Origin: PLanc-01 sp035342095
Lineage (GTDB): Bacteria; Planctomycetota; Phycisphaerae; Sedimentisphaerales; Anaerobacaceae
DNA length: 64,000 bases
Direction: 5' to 3'
Assembly (NCBI GenBank): GCA_035342095.1
Contig: DAOQWL010000006.1
Location: 50,958-114,957 of the forward strand
Shown here: positions 1-8,542 of the stretch, piece by piece
Position numbering within the stretch: the first letter of the stretch is position 1
Layout of the letters: every line of letters begins with the position of its first letter
Made by a program: the position numbers and the translations under genes
Notes under the pieces: generated by a model
The model's database searches: none
What the model was told of the DNA's origin: nothing
The model's input: the letters and a program-made list of their open reading frames with translations, nothing else

Positions 1-96
1 TCGGACATCCGGTGTATATCTGGCTGCGGATGTTGGACCCCCATGCTGTGGGGTTTCCAAGGGCTTTCGCAAAACGGACATGAATGAGGTACCAGT

Positions 97-2568
97 ATGG
101 GGCAAGGCAAACGCATCGTGATTGTGGGCGGAGTGGCGGGCGGGGCGTCCGCAGCCGCCAAGGCCAGGCGCGTCAGTGAAGACGCCGAGATCGTCTTGTT
201 CGAGCGGGGCAGCGATATCTCCTTTGCCAATTGTGGCCTTCCCTACCATGTGGGCGGGATCATCCAGGACCGGGCGAGGCTCCTGGTCCAGAGTCCCGAG
301 GCCATGCGCCGACGCTTCGCGGTCGATGTCCGCACGCAGAGCGAGGTGATCCGCATCGACCGCGGCAAGAGGGTCGTCGTCGTCCACGACAAGGCCAAAG
401 ACAAGCAATACGAGCAACCCTACGATGCTTTGATCCTCAGTCCCGGTGCCGAGCCGGTCCGGCCTCCGATCCCGGGCGCCGATCACAGGAAGGTGTTCAC
501 GCTCCGCAATCTGACGGACATGGATGCGATCAAGGCGGTCGTGGACGCTGCCTCCATCAAGTCCGCCGTTGTCGTCGGAGGCGGATACATCGGCCTGGAG
601 ATGGCGGAAGTTCTGACGCATCGCGGGCTGGCCGTGTCGCTGGTGGAACTGGAGCCCCAGGTAATGGGCCCGATTGATCCGGAGATGGCGACGCCGCTGC
701 ACGAGCATCTGCGTCTCAAGGGCGTGGACCTGTGTCTCGGCAGCAGCATCACCGCGATCGAAGACCGGGACGGACAAATCGAGGCACGACTCAGCTCGGG
801 ACGGGCCATTCCATGCGGTCTGGTCATTCTGGCGATCGGGGTTCGCCCGGAGGTGAAGCTGGCTGCCGAAGCGGGACTGACCATCGGGCAGCGCAGAGGG
901 ATCGTCGTGGACGACCATATGCGGACCTCGGACCCGGACATCTATGCGGTCGGTGACGCGGTCGAGGTTCAGGATTTCGTCGGCGGATTTGCGGCGGTGA
1001 TTCCGCTGGCCGGTCCGGCGAATCGGCAGGGTCGAATCGCGGCGGTCAATGCGTTGGGCGGAGACGCCGCCTACGATCGGACTCAGGGCACCGCGATCTG
1101 CAAGGTCTTCGATCTGGCTGTGGGCATGACCGGGCTCAGCGAGAAAGCGCTCAAACGGGCAGCACGGACCTATGAGAAGATCTACGTGCATCCCGCCAGC
1201 CACGCAGGGTACTATCCGGGCGCGATGCAGATGAGTCTGAAGTTGCTCTTCGACCCCCTGACCGGCAAGATCCTCGGCGCCCAATGCGTCGGAGCCGACG
1301 GCGTGGACAAGCGGATCGATGTCCTGGCGGTCGCGATTCGGGCGGGCATGACCGTCTACGACCTGGAGAGGCTCGAACTGGCCTATGCGCCGCCTTTCGG
1401 CTCCGCCAAGGACCCGGTGAACTACGCGGGCTTTGCCGCCGCCAACGTCCTGCGAAAAGAGACGCAGATCTGCCACGCGGCCGATGTCGTCAACCCCGGT
1501 CCCAGGCAGTTGCTCCTGGATGTGCGGACCGCGTCGGAAGTGCAGCAGGGAACCATCCCGGGCGCGATCAATATTCCGCTCGACGACCTCCGCAATCGTC
1601 TGAGCGAGCTGCCTCGGGACAAAGAGATCCTGGCCTTCTGCCAGGTCGGCCTGCGAGGTTACCTGGCCTGTCGCACTCTGTCCCAACACGGGATTGCCTG
1701 CCGGAATCTCTCGGGCGGGTACAAGACCTATTGTCACGTCGTAGGTCGAATGTCCGATAAGCCCACCGCCGAGCAGGAGGTCAGAGAAGATGCTGGACAG
1801 GGGGGTGAGAACCCGCCGTCCACCTCTGAGGAGCCGCTGCGGATCGTCAAGGACATCGACGCCTGCGGCCTGCAGTGCCCCGGCCCGATCATGCAGCTCA
1901 AACAGGCGATGGATGAGGTCCAGCCCGGACAGGCCGTGCGGATCTCCGTCTCCGATCCTGCCTTCGCTGCGGATCTGGACGGCTGGTGCCACGCGACGGG
2001 GAATCGGCTGAGGGGCAAACAACTCGCCAAGGGAGTGCTTGTCGCAGTCGTGGAGAAAGGCGAACGTTCGCAGACGCCGGCGCAGGCAGCGACCTCCGAT
2101 CACAAGACTCTCGTGGTCTTCAGCGACGCCTTCGACAAGGCGATGGCCGCGTTCATCATCGCCAACGGCGCCGCCGCGATGGGCAGCGGCGTGACGATGT
2201 TTTTCACATTCTGGGGCCTGAACCTGCTTCGTCGCTCGCAGCCCGTCGTCGTGCAGAAGACCCGCATCGAGCGGATGTTCGGCTGGATGATGCCTCGCGG
2301 CGCCAGCAGGACGACCCTTTCCAAGATGAACATGGTTGGCTTGGGGACCGCCATGATCAAGGACATCATGCGGAAGAAGAACGTCCTGTCCCTGCCCGAG
2401 CTGATCGCGGCCGCACAGAAGAGCGGCGTGCGACTGGTCGCCTGCACGATGACCATGGACCTCATGGGCATCAAACGCGAGGAACTCATCGACGGTGTCG
2501 AGGAAGGCGGCGTCGCGATGTACCTGGACCGCGCCGGCTCCGCGAATGTGAACCTGTTCATCGGCTGA
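97..2568 (+). CDS. CoA-disulfide reductase-like flavoprotein fused to rhodanese, TusA and DsrE domains
   Basis: The N-terminal ~450 residues form a pyridine nucleotide-disulfide oxidoreductase of the CoA-disulfide reductase/NADH oxidase type. The FAD site GGVAGG is at residues 11-16, the redox cysteine of SFANCGLPY is C46, and a second dinucleotide motif (VVVGGGYIGLE) lies near residue 155. A rhodanese domain follows (about 470-555), with the persulfide cysteine of FCQVGLRG at about C515. A TusA domain (about 582-655) carries the CPGP motif with C594. The last ~155 residues are a DsrE/DsrF-like domain with a conserved-looking cysteine in VACTMTMDLMG near 783. CoADR-rhodanese and CoADR-TusA-DsrE fusions are known; they are thought to reduce CoA persulfides/disulfides or shuttle sulfane sulfur. 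All four predicted active-site cysteines are present, so the chain looks intact. The exact substrate is inferred. Likely cytoplasmic. Confidence 0.92.
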   Translation: MGQGKRIVIVGGVAGGASAAAKARRVSEDAEIVLFERGSDISFANCGLPYHVGGIIQDRARLLVQSPEAMRRRFAVDVRTQSEVIRIDRGKRVVVVHDKAKDKQYEQPYDALILSPGAEPVRPPIPGADHRKVFTLRNLTDMDAIKAVVDAASIKSAVVVGGGYIGLEMAEVLTHRGLAVSLVELEPQVMGPIDPEMATPLHEHLRLKGVDLCLGSSITAIEDRDGQIEARLSSGRAIPCGLVILAIGVRPEVKLAAEAGLTIGQRRGIVVDDHMRTSDPDIYAVGDAVEVQDFVGGFAAVIPLAGPANRQGRIAAVNALGGDAAYDRTQGTAICKVFDLAVGMTGLSEKALKRAARTYEKIYVHPASHAGYYPGAMQMSLKLLFDPLTGKILGAQCVGADGVDKRIDVLAVAIRAGMTVYDLERLELAYAPPFGSAKDPVNYAGFAAANVLRKETQICHAADVVNPGPRQLLLDVRTASEVQQGTIPGAINIPLDDLRNRLSELPRDKEILAFCQVGLRGYLACRTLSQHGIACRNLSGGYKTYCHVVGRMSDKPTAEQEVREDAGQGGENPPSTSEEPLRIVKDIDACGLQCPGPIMQLKQAMDEVQPGQAVRISVSDPAFAADLDGWCHATGNRLRGKQLAKGVLVAVVEKGERSQTPAQAATSDHKTLVVFSDAFDKAMAAFIIANGAAAMGSGVTMFFTFWGLNLLRRSQPVVVQKTRIERMFGWMMPRGASRTTLSKMNMVGLGTAMIKDIMRKKNVLSLPELIAAAQKSGVRLVACTMTMDLMGIKREELIDGVEEGGVAMYLDRAGSANVNLFIG

Positions 2569-2615
2569 TGGATGCGAGCATGCAGCGGGAGTTGTCGACG
2601 AATGACCCGCGAGAG

Positions 2616-3488
2616 TCACGCATCGACGCCGAAGACGGTTCGCAGGACGAAGCCCACGAGAAAGCTGAAGGCCGCGACGCCCAGGCTCAGACCCGCCATC
2701 TCCAGGAAGCGGCTCTTGAACGGCTCGCTCCTCGCGACCGAAATGTAGTAGTTGAACGCCGCGATGATCCCGATCGCTGCGACGAGCGTGCAGGCGAGAC
2801 TGACGAAGTAGTTCGACAGGACCATGTAGGGGAAGATCAGGACCAGGACCGTCAGGAGGTATGCGACGCCCGTATAGACCGAGGCCTTGAGCGGGTTCTT
2901 CGTCGTCTCTTCGGATTTCGTCGAGAGATAGGAGGAGGCTGCCATGGACAGGGCCGCCGCGATCCCGGTGACGGAGCCGGTCAGCGCGATGAGCTTGGCG
3001 TCCCGTAGGGCCAGCGTCAGGCCCGCCAGAGCGCCGGTCAGCTCGACCAGCGCATCGTTGAGCCCGAGGACCATCGAGCCGGTGTAGCGAAGCCGCTCTT
3101 CGTCGAGCATCGCGAGCAGGGCGGTCTCGTGCTCCTGCTCGTCCTTCATGATCGCCTCGGCCTCGGGGATCACGGCCAGCAGTTGCTCATAGCTGCCTTG
3201 GGCCTTCTCCTCGGCGTTCTCCATGAGCTTGACGCCGAAGGTGAAGCCCAGGACCTGGCTGATCCAGAAGTACTTCGAGATCGCCCAGTGATCGGGAGCC
3301 ACGTTCTCCTGCGTATAGGCCCGCCACTGCTCGTAATGCCGCATCTCGTCGGCCGCGATCTTCTCCAGAACCTTTCGGTTCTCCGCGGACTTGACCGTGC
3401 CGGCCAGTCGGCTGTAGATATGGTTCTCGGTGATCTCGACCCGCTGGAAGGCCAGCAGCTTCTGTCGTATCTCCGGACTCAAGTCCAT
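2616..3488 (-). CDS. Rubrerythrin/ferritin-like domain fused to VIT1/CCC1 iron transporter domain
   Basis: A 290-residue protein. The first ~140 residues are a ferritin-like four-helix bundle with repeated carboxylate/His motifs (RVEITENH, DEMRHYEQW, KDEQEHETA) that would form a di-iron site. The rest is a VIT1/CCC1 membrane domain (GLNDALVELTGALAG, then about four more hydrophobic segments). This architecture matches the MbfA/erythrin-VIT family, which moves Fe2+ across the inner membrane. I chose the ATG at 3488 because GGAG lies 7 bases upstream. The open frame continues 40 codons further, but that stretch is basic and runs through the palindromic repeat at 3516-3580, so it is unlikely to be translated. 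The 3' end faces the upstream flavoprotein gene, 47 bp away. Confidence 0.9.
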   Translation of the reverse strand: MDLSPEIRQKLLAFQRVEITENHIYSRLAGTVKSAENRKVLEKIAADEMRHYEQWRAYTQENVAPDHWAISKYFWISQVLGFTFGVKLMENAEEKAQGSYEQLLAVIPEAEAIMKDEQEHETALLAMLDEERLRYTGSMVLGLNDALVELTGALAGLTLALRDAKLIALTGSVTGIAAALSMAASSYLSTKSEETTKNPLKASVYTGVAYLLTVLVLIFPYMVLSNYFVSLACTLVAAIGIIAAFNYYISVARSEPFKSRFLEMAGLSLGVAAFSFLVGFVLRTVFGVDA

Positions 3489-3515
3489 TCTCTTGCTCCA
3501 TGGCATCCGTCGTTT

Positions 3516-3580
3516 GTAGTGACGCCGTAAGGCGTTATCTTGTCTTCTACGTACGAGATATGCCCTTACGGGCACACTAC
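3516..3580. repeat. REPIN-like palindromic element, family A copy 1
   Basis: The ends are inverted repeats starting GTAG (GTAGTG...CACTAC). Each arm is itself a hairpin with a four-base loop: ACGCC-GTAA-GGCGT on the left and TGCCC-TTAC-GGGCA on the right. The two arms are joined by an inner stem TATCTTG/CGAGATA containing one G-T pair. Related copies are at 7340-7402 and 53687-53749 in the same orientation. This copy lies 28 bp upstream of the VIT-family start codon and downstream of the nucleoside hydrolase. Confidence 0.85.
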
Positions 3581-3617
3581 GAACGGGCTGCGCCTGATGC
3601 TGCCGCATCGGGGGCAG

Positions 3618-4610
3618 CTATTCCTTCGCTCGCTTGCCCAGCTTCGTGAAGAAGTCCCGGAAGATCGGGTCTCGGTGGACGAAGTTCACTGCGCGGATCA
3701 TATGCCTGGACTGGTCGAAGCTGAACGTGTAGTTGTCTGTTACGATGGGGCTGTGCACGAGGTCCGAGGGCAGCCATTTGTCGTTGACCAGCCAGGCGAC
3801 CGCGGTCATGTCCCACAGGACTTTGGACCAGGCGAAGTGGTCCTTGTGGTAGTCCTTGAAGATGGTCAGCAAGTAGTCGCCGATCGGGCCGCGACCGCCG
3901 ACGTACCGCTCCATCTCGGGCACGGTCGTCGCGAAGTGCGTCACGACGGGCGTGCAGGGCAGTTGCACGAGGGGTACGCCGGAGTCGAAGACGACGCGGG
4001 AGGCCTTGAGATCCTGCATGTAGTTGAATTCCCGCTGGTGCGGCCAGGCGTGCCCGTTGCCGCCCAGCCAGACCACGACGATGTTCTGGATGATCGAAGG
4101 CTCGATGAGGATTGCACTGGCGACGTTGGTGATCGCACCGACCGCCGCAACGTACAGTGGGTCCTCGGGGTTGCTCTTCTTCGCCTGCTCGATCAAATTG
4201 AGAGCAGCGGGGGATCGCTCGGGCTTCTCCACGTCCTTGATCCAGTTCGTGCTGCCTTTGAAAGCGAATCCATCGGGCGACTTACCGAGCTTGTCGAGCA
4301 CCCGCAGGATCTCCTCATAGCTCTTCTCCATCCCATCACCCGGCCCGCTGGACCGGTTGTTGTGGAACGGCGCCGCATAGACCGCCTGCACGTCCAACTC
4401 CGGCGAGATCAAGGCATAGACCAACGCAAACTGGTCGTCGATCTCGTTATAGGTGTCGGTATCCAGGACCATCCGCACAGGCCGTTCGGCACGGGGCTGA
4501 AGCATCTCAATCCGTCGGCTCTCTGAAGCCACCGGGAATCGCTGGGCCAGAGCCAACCCGCTTATCACAGTCGCGCCCACCAGAAGTGCAACAACAATCT
4601 GTCGTTTCAT
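3618..4610 (-). CDS. Exported nucleoside hydrolase (inosine-uridine preferring family)
   Basis: A 330-residue protein with an N-terminal signal sequence (MKRQIVVALLVGATVISGLALA). The calcium-binding aspartate signature of the IUNH family is visible as VLDTDTYNEIDDQFA at about residues 47-61. Later family-like segments include GAITNVASAIL and VVWLGGNGHAW. Nucleoside hydrolases cleave the N-glycosidic bond of ribonucleosides, giving ribose and a base. Export suggests scavenging of extracellular nucleosides in the periplasm. In Planctomycetota such exported copies are often annotated only to family level, and a different glycoside substrate is possible. The start has an SD-like GAGAG upstream. 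Confidence 0.85.
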   Translation of the reverse strand: MKRQIVVALLVGATVISGLALAQRFPVASESRRIEMLQPRAERPVRMVLDTDTYNEIDDQFALVYALISPELDVQAVYAAPFHNNRSSGPGDGMEKSYEEILRVLDKLGKSPDGFAFKGSTNWIKDVEKPERSPAALNLIEQAKKSNPEDPLYVAAVGAITNVASAILIEPSIIQNIVVVWLGGNGHAWPHQREFNYMQDLKASRVVFDSGVPLVQLPCTPVVTHFATTVPEMERYVGGRGPIGDYLLTIFKDYHKDHFAWSKVLWDMTAVAWLVNDKWLPSDLVHSPIVTDNYTFSFDQSRHMIRAVNFVHRDPIFRDFFTKLGKRAKE

Positions 4611-4701
4611 GATCGCTCTCGTATTACGACCTTACATGCTTAAGGCTCAAACACAAAACGATGGTTCTCGAAAAGACGAAATGCCTTCTCATGCACGGCA
4701 C

Positions 4702-5073
4702 TCAGGTGAACGGATCGTGTCTTGATCTCGGTCTGGAAGGCCCCATTCCAACCCACAGATCAAGGCAATCCACCTTGTGTCCGGCGTGCACAAGTGAGGC
4801 AACTACTTGGTACAGTTCCGCCATCGCCTTGACTTCATCCTCATCCTCTGGGAACTCGTCCTGGGGTTCGGCGAAATCGAGCTTCTCGCCGGCAATATGA
4901 CGGAATCTACAGCTACACCCGTCCATTGACCCGACGAACCACTTGTGTGCGTTCTCCAGAATCGCGGTGGACTGGTTGTCGGCAGGATCGGGACGTTCGA
5001 AGGTGACCCACAGCGAGTTGTAGCGGGACAAGTCCTCCTGACTGCTCGTTGAAAGGTAGAGCATGTAGCACAT
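4702..5073 (-). CDS. Conserved small protein with GCSCRFRH motif, function unknown
   Basis: A 123-residue protein with no signal peptide. The N-terminus MCYMLYLSTSS, a central motif KWFVGSMDGCSCRFRH (about residues 45-60) and a C-terminal segment ELYQVVASLVHAGHKVDCLDLW resemble, from memory, a conserved uncharacterised family found in several bacterial phyla. The paired cysteines and histidine could bind a metal, but that is inference. It follows the Tat oxidoreductase gene on the same strand by 18 bp and may be cotranscribed. The SD is weak. Confidence 0.65.
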   Translation of the reverse strand: MCYMLYLSTSSQEDLSRYNSLWVTFERPDPADNQSTAILENAHKWFVGSMDGCSCRFRHIAGEKLDFAEPQDEFPEDEDEVKAMAELYQVVASLVHAGHKVDCLDLWVGMGPSRPRSRHDPFT

Positions 5074-5091
5074 GGCGAGTCTGTCGCTTCT

Positions 5092-6441
5092 CTACAGCAC
5101 CTTCGTTGTCCCCGGCATGGCGACGGGGTAGTTGCCTTTGTCGTCGGGCATGACCGGGGCGGGGGAATCGAGGGTCCAGGTCTCCATGCCCGGCGCGAGG
5201 ACGAGTTTTGAGGCCATGGCTTCGTCCCAGGTGATCAACTGGCCCGATTCGGCGGCCATGCGGCCGAGGATGCCCACCATCGCGCCGTAGCAGGATCGCT
5301 CGGTCTCGTTGTAGGGCTTGTTCTTGCGGATCGCTTCGAAGAGCAGGTCGTGCTCGACCTGGTACTGATTGCACGGCTGGCCCTTGTACTGCCAGATCAT
5401 GTTCTCCGGCGTCTGGTTGTAGCCCTTGAAGATGCGAGGATTGGGCTGGCCCTCGCCGAGGACTGCGGAGCCTTTGGCGCCGTGGATGATGTCGCCGAAG
5501 AAGCCCCAGCAGTTCTCGATGTGCCGACCCTGGGCGAAGAGGCGAGTGCCGTCGGGGAAGTGGTACTCGACCGCGTAGTGGTCGAAGAGCTGGTCGGGAT
5601 TCGTCCGGGTCTGCCGGCCACCCTGGCCCTGCGCCGAGACCGGCCAGGCGTCCTTGCACCAGCAGCAGACGTCGAGGTTGTGGATCAGCCAGTCGAGGAT
5701 GAAGCTGCCGTTGGCCCAGGTGAAACAGTGGTAGTTGCGAATCTGGTGGGCCAGCTCGCTCTCGCCGGGACGCTTGTTCGAGAAGGGCACGATGCCGTGC
5801 TCGCGGTAGGCCCAGCAGGTGATGAGGTCGCCGATCAGGCCCTTGTGGAGCTGGTCGACGGCCTCCTCCAGCGGCTGGGAGTGCCGGCTCATCAGGCCGC
5901 CTGCGATCTTGAGGTTCTTCCTCTCGGCCTCCTTGCCCGCTTTGAGCACGCGATGGATTCCCGGTGCATCCACTGCGAACGCCTTCTCCATGAAGATATT
6001 GCAGCCCTTGGCGACCGCGTACTCGACGTGGAGCGGCCGGAACGCAGGCGGGGTGGTCAGCAGCACGACGCTGCCGGCTCCGATGCAGTCGATGGCCTTC
6101 TTGTAGGCATCCATCCCGAGGAATTGACGGTCCTTGGGCACGTCTACCTTGTCGGGGAACTGCGCTTGCAGGCTCTTGAGACTTGCCTGCATCCGGTCAT
6201 CGAACACGTCGGCTGTCGCGACCAGCTTCGTCGGACCTTGGGTCGAGAGGGCGTTGACCGCGGCCCCGGTCCCTCGCCCGCCACAGCCGACGAGCGCGAC
6301 GTTGATCGTGTTGTCCTCGCCCGCGTGGGCCCGGACGTTGATGACGCTCGCCAGCGCCGCCCCGGCCAGGACGCCGGACGATTGTTGCAGGAACTCCCGA
6401 CGGGAGGTGGAACGCTCACGACTGTTGTTTTGCAGGTTCAT
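5092..6441 (-). CDS. Tat-exported GFO/IDH/MocA family oxidoreductase
   Basis: A 449-residue protein. The N-terminus carries a twin-arginine signal (TSRREFLQQ followed by a hydrophobic stretch). The Rossmann NAD(P)-binding motif ALVGCGGRGTG follows at about residues 50-60. The core contains the EKAFAVDAPG segment typical of the family (EKP-like, about 150). These enzymes oxidise or reduce sugars and inositols with a tightly bound cofactor; many planctomycete paralogues are exported and act on glycans, exact substrates unknown. I chose the ATG at 6441 because AAAGGGG lies upstream at good spacing; the longer frame adds 13 residues without an SD. Confidence 0.9.
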   Translation of the reverse strand: MNLQNNSRERSTSRREFLQQSSGVLAGAALASVINVRAHAGEDNTINVALVGCGGRGTGAAVNALSTQGPTKLVATADVFDDRMQASLKSLQAQFPDKVDVPKDRQFLGMDAYKKAIDCIGAGSVVLLTTPPAFRPLHVEYAVAKGCNIFMEKAFAVDAPGIHRVLKAGKEAERKNLKIAGGLMSRHSQPLEEAVDQLHKGLIGDLITCWAYREHGIVPFSNKRPGESELAHQIRNYHCFTWANGSFILDWLIHNLDVCCWCKDAWPVSAQGQGGRQTRTNPDQLFDHYAVEYHFPDGTRLFAQGRHIENCWGFFGDIIHGAKGSAVLGEGQPNPRIFKGYNQTPENMIWQYKGQPCNQYQVEHDLLFEAIRKNKPYNETERSCYGAMVGILGRMAAESGQLITWDEAMASKLVLAPGMETWTLDSPAPVMPDDKGNYPVAMPGTTKVL

Positions 6442-6579
6442 CCGGCACCCCTTTCGTTGTCTCAGTTGATCGATGGCCAAGCGGTCGGCTCAGGGCCGCA
6501 CCTCGAATGCCCCCATTATTGCGGTGACATCGACGCAAAGCAAGCACAAGACGAATGATGCCGACTCGGTGGACGCGGA

Positions 6580-6636
6580 GTTGGGAGTCCCGCCTTCAGG
6601 CGGTCTTCAAGACCGCGTGAACGCGGAACTCCAAAC
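6580..6636. repeat. Inverted double-hairpin repeat, family B
   Basis: The left arm begins GTTGGGAGTCCCGC and the right arm reads as its near-exact reverse complement (GTTTGGAGTTCCGC). Each arm folds alone: CCGCC-TTCA-GGCGG and CCGCG-TGAA-CGCGG, joined by an inner GTCTT/AAGAC. The architecture matches family A but the sequence does not. It sits in the 302-bp gap (6442-6743) between the divergent oxidoreductase and nucleotidyltransferase-like genes; the rest of that gap shows no other feature I can support. Confidence 0.75.
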
Positions 6637-6743
6637 GGCCGTGCCCGAGGTACGTCAATCACAAAGTCCTGGGAAGACAAAGCCTGGATGGGTATGATGA
6701 TCTTGCATTGAAGCCCTGAATACGTGGTCAATTTGGAGGTCCG

Positions 6744-7331
6744 ATGGTAGACGTACGAGAAATCGCCGGCCAGCAGCAGGCCAGAGCCTGGGAAGTGGTC
6801 CGGGAGGCCCGCATCATGGAGGCCTGGCAATCCATAGGAGCGCAAATCAACCTGGTGGGCTCGTTGCGGACCGGCCTGCTCATTCGTCACCTCGACATCG
6901 ATTTCCACATCTACCTCGACCCGGTCGATCCCGCCATCAGCTTTCAGGCGGTCGCGGCTCTGGCTCGGAATCCCAGGGTCCGACGGATCGCGTACTCCAA
7001 CCTGCTCGATGCCGAAGACATGTGCCTGGAGTGGCACGCGTGGTACGAGGACCCGCAGGGGGACACCTGGCAGATCGACATGATCCACATCGCGAAGGCG
7101 TCTCGCTATGCAGGCTACTTCGAGCAGGTGGCCGACCGGATCAACGCCGTGATCGACGAGGAGCAGCGAGACGCGATCCTCGCGGTCAAGTACGCGGTCC
7201 CCGAGGACAAGAAAGTCAGGGGGGTGAAGATCTATATGGCGGTCATCCGAGACGGCGTGAGGGACTATGAGCAGTTCGTCCAGTGGGAGAGACTGCACCC
7301 CGAGGAGGGGATCATCACCTGGATGCCGTGA
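6744..7331 (+). CDS. Nucleotidyltransferase-fold protein
   Basis: A 195-residue cytoplasmic protein with a strong SD (GGAGG, 7 bases before the ATG). It has the pol-beta nucleotidyltransferase motif: G-S, ten residues, then D-I-D-F (GSLRTGLLIRHLDIDFHIY at about residues 39-57). A third candidate carboxylate is in DTWQIDMIHI (about 112). The rest is mostly helical (ADRINAVIDEEQRDAIL, RDYEQFVQW). This pattern supports a nucleotidyl transfer or related kinase-like activity, but I do not recognise a characterised subfamily. No toxin-antitoxin partner is visible next to it: the downstream gene converges and is guaA-like. The family assignment is inference from the motif spacing. Confidence 0.8.
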   Translation: MVDVREIAGQQQARAWEVVREARIMEAWQSIGAQINLVGSLRTGLLIRHLDIDFHIYLDPVDPAISFQAVAALARNPRVRRIAYSNLLDAEDMCLEWHAWYEDPQGDTWQIDMIHIAKASRYAGYFEQVADRINAVIDEEQRDAILAVKYAVPEDKKVRGVKIYMAVIRDGVRDYEQFVQWERLHPEEGIITWMP

Positions 7332-7339
7332 GTGAGTTC

Positions 7340-7402
7340 GTAGTGACGCCGTGAGGCGTTATCTTCGCTACTCTCGAAGATATGCCCTCACGGGCACACT
7401 AC
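7340..7402. repeat. REPIN-like palindromic element, family A copy 2
   Basis: Same design as 3516-3580: outer GTAGTG/CACTAC, left hairpin ACGCC-GTGA-GGCGT, inner stem TATCTTCG/CGAAGATA, right hairpin TGCCC-TCAC-GGGCA. It starts nine bases after the stop of the nucleotidyltransferase-like gene, in a convergent intergenic region, and could also serve as a hairpin at the transcript end. Confidence 0.85.
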
Positions 7403-7467
7403 AAGCTGCCTGGTCGCACCCGCGTACGACGGTTCTCGGTGTTACATGGCCGGACTTCGCCTGGCGA

Positions 7468-8403
7468 TCAAATGTACTCGACCGTGGCGGGGGGTTTGGG
7501 CGTCAGGTCGTACAGACACCGGCTGACGTCCGGGACCTCCGTCGTGATTCGCTGGCAGAGGCGGTTGAGCTTGCTCCAGGGCAGCTCGGTGGCTGTTGCC
7601 TGGCGGGCGTCGATGCTCTCGATGCAGCGGACGACGATGATCTGCCCGAACTCGCGTTTGTTGTTGCGGATGCCGGTGGCGCGGTCGTTCAGCAGGACCG
7701 CCAGGTACTGGAAGGCTCCTGTGCCAGCCAGTTCTTCCTCGACGATGGCGGTCGCCTTGCGAACGGTGGCGAGCCGCTCAGGCGTGACCTCGCCGACGAT
7801 GCGGGTCGCGAGGGCCGGACCGGGGAAGGGGATGCGATTCGTGACCTGGGCGGGGAGTTCGAGGAACTTGCACACCGCGCGGACGTCGTCCTTGCGGAGC
7901 GTCTTGAGCGGCTCGACGACCGCATAGCCGTAGGCTTCCTTCGTGTCGATGCCGAGCTGCGAGAGGATGTTGTGCTGTCGCTTGATGCCCGCGACGGTTT
8001 CCTCGATGTCGGTCAGGATGGTCCCGTGCATCAGGAATTTGGCGCCGGATTCCTTCACGATCCTGCCGAAGACCTTCGAATAGAACGTGTCGGTGATCGC
8101 CTGGCGTTTCTGCTCGGGGTCGGTCAGACCCGCCAGGGCGCCGAGGAACTCGTTCTTCGCATTCACCAGCTCGACGGGGATTCCCATCTGGGCGAACATG
8201 GCGACGACGCGCTTCGGCTCGTCCTTGCGCATGAGGTCGTTGTCGATGAAGACGGTCTTGAGCCGGTCGCCCAGGGCCCGATGCCCGAGGACGGTCACGA
8301 GGGAACTGTCGACGCCGCCGCTGAGGGCGTTGATGGCGGTGGCGTTGCCGACCGTCTTTCGAATCTGAGAGATTTGTTCTTCGACGAATGCCTTGCAGTC
8401 CAT
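7468..8403 (-). CDS. guaA: GMP synthase ATP-pyrophosphatase subunit (single-domain type)
   Basis: A 311-residue protein that covers only the ATP-PPase and dimerisation domains of GMP synthase. The PP-loop SGGVDSSLV is at about residues 29-37. Downstream are FIDNDLMRKDEP, a FPGPALATRI segment and the C-terminal DLTPKPPATVEYI, which corresponds to the XMP-binding tail. The enzyme adenylates XMP and aminates it to GMP. In bacteria the glutaminase domain is normally fused at the N-terminus (about 510-525 residues); here it is absent and no glutaminase gene is adjacent. This resembles the archaeal two-subunit form. A strong sigma70-like promoter lies upstream (8464-8492). Confidence 0.92.
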   Translation of the reverse strand: MDCKAFVEEQISQIRKTVGNATAINALSGGVDSSLVTVLGHRALGDRLKTVFIDNDLMRKDEPKRVVAMFAQMGIPVELVNAKNEFLGALAGLTDPEQKRQAITDTFYSKVFGRIVKESGAKFLMHGTILTDIEETVAGIKRQHNILSQLGIDTKEAYGYAVVEPLKTLRKDDVRAVCKFLELPAQVTNRIPFPGPALATRIVGEVTPERLATVRKATAIVEEELAGTGAFQYLAVLLNDRATGIRNNKREFGQIIVVRCIESIDARQATATELPWSKLNRLCQRITTEVPDVSRCLYDLTPKPPATVEYI

Positions 8404-8463
8404 CCTGTGTCCCTTCCTAACTGGGTACGTGCCGCCCGAGCGGTGCCCGCTCAGAAGGCAGCC

Positions 8464-8492
8464 AGTGTATGGGGCGGCGAAACGACTGTCAA
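8464..8492 (-). promoter_or_regulatory. Sigma70-type promoter for the GMP synthase gene
   Basis: Reading the minus strand, the -35 is TTGACA, the spacer is exactly 17 bases and the -10 is TACACT, about 60 bases upstream of the guaA-like start codon. It is the best consensus match I found in the window. Confidence 0.75.
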
Positions 8493-8542
8493 GCGACGAG
8501 AAGTCCGTGGGTGCATGACCGAGCGATGCACGCGATTGCTGT

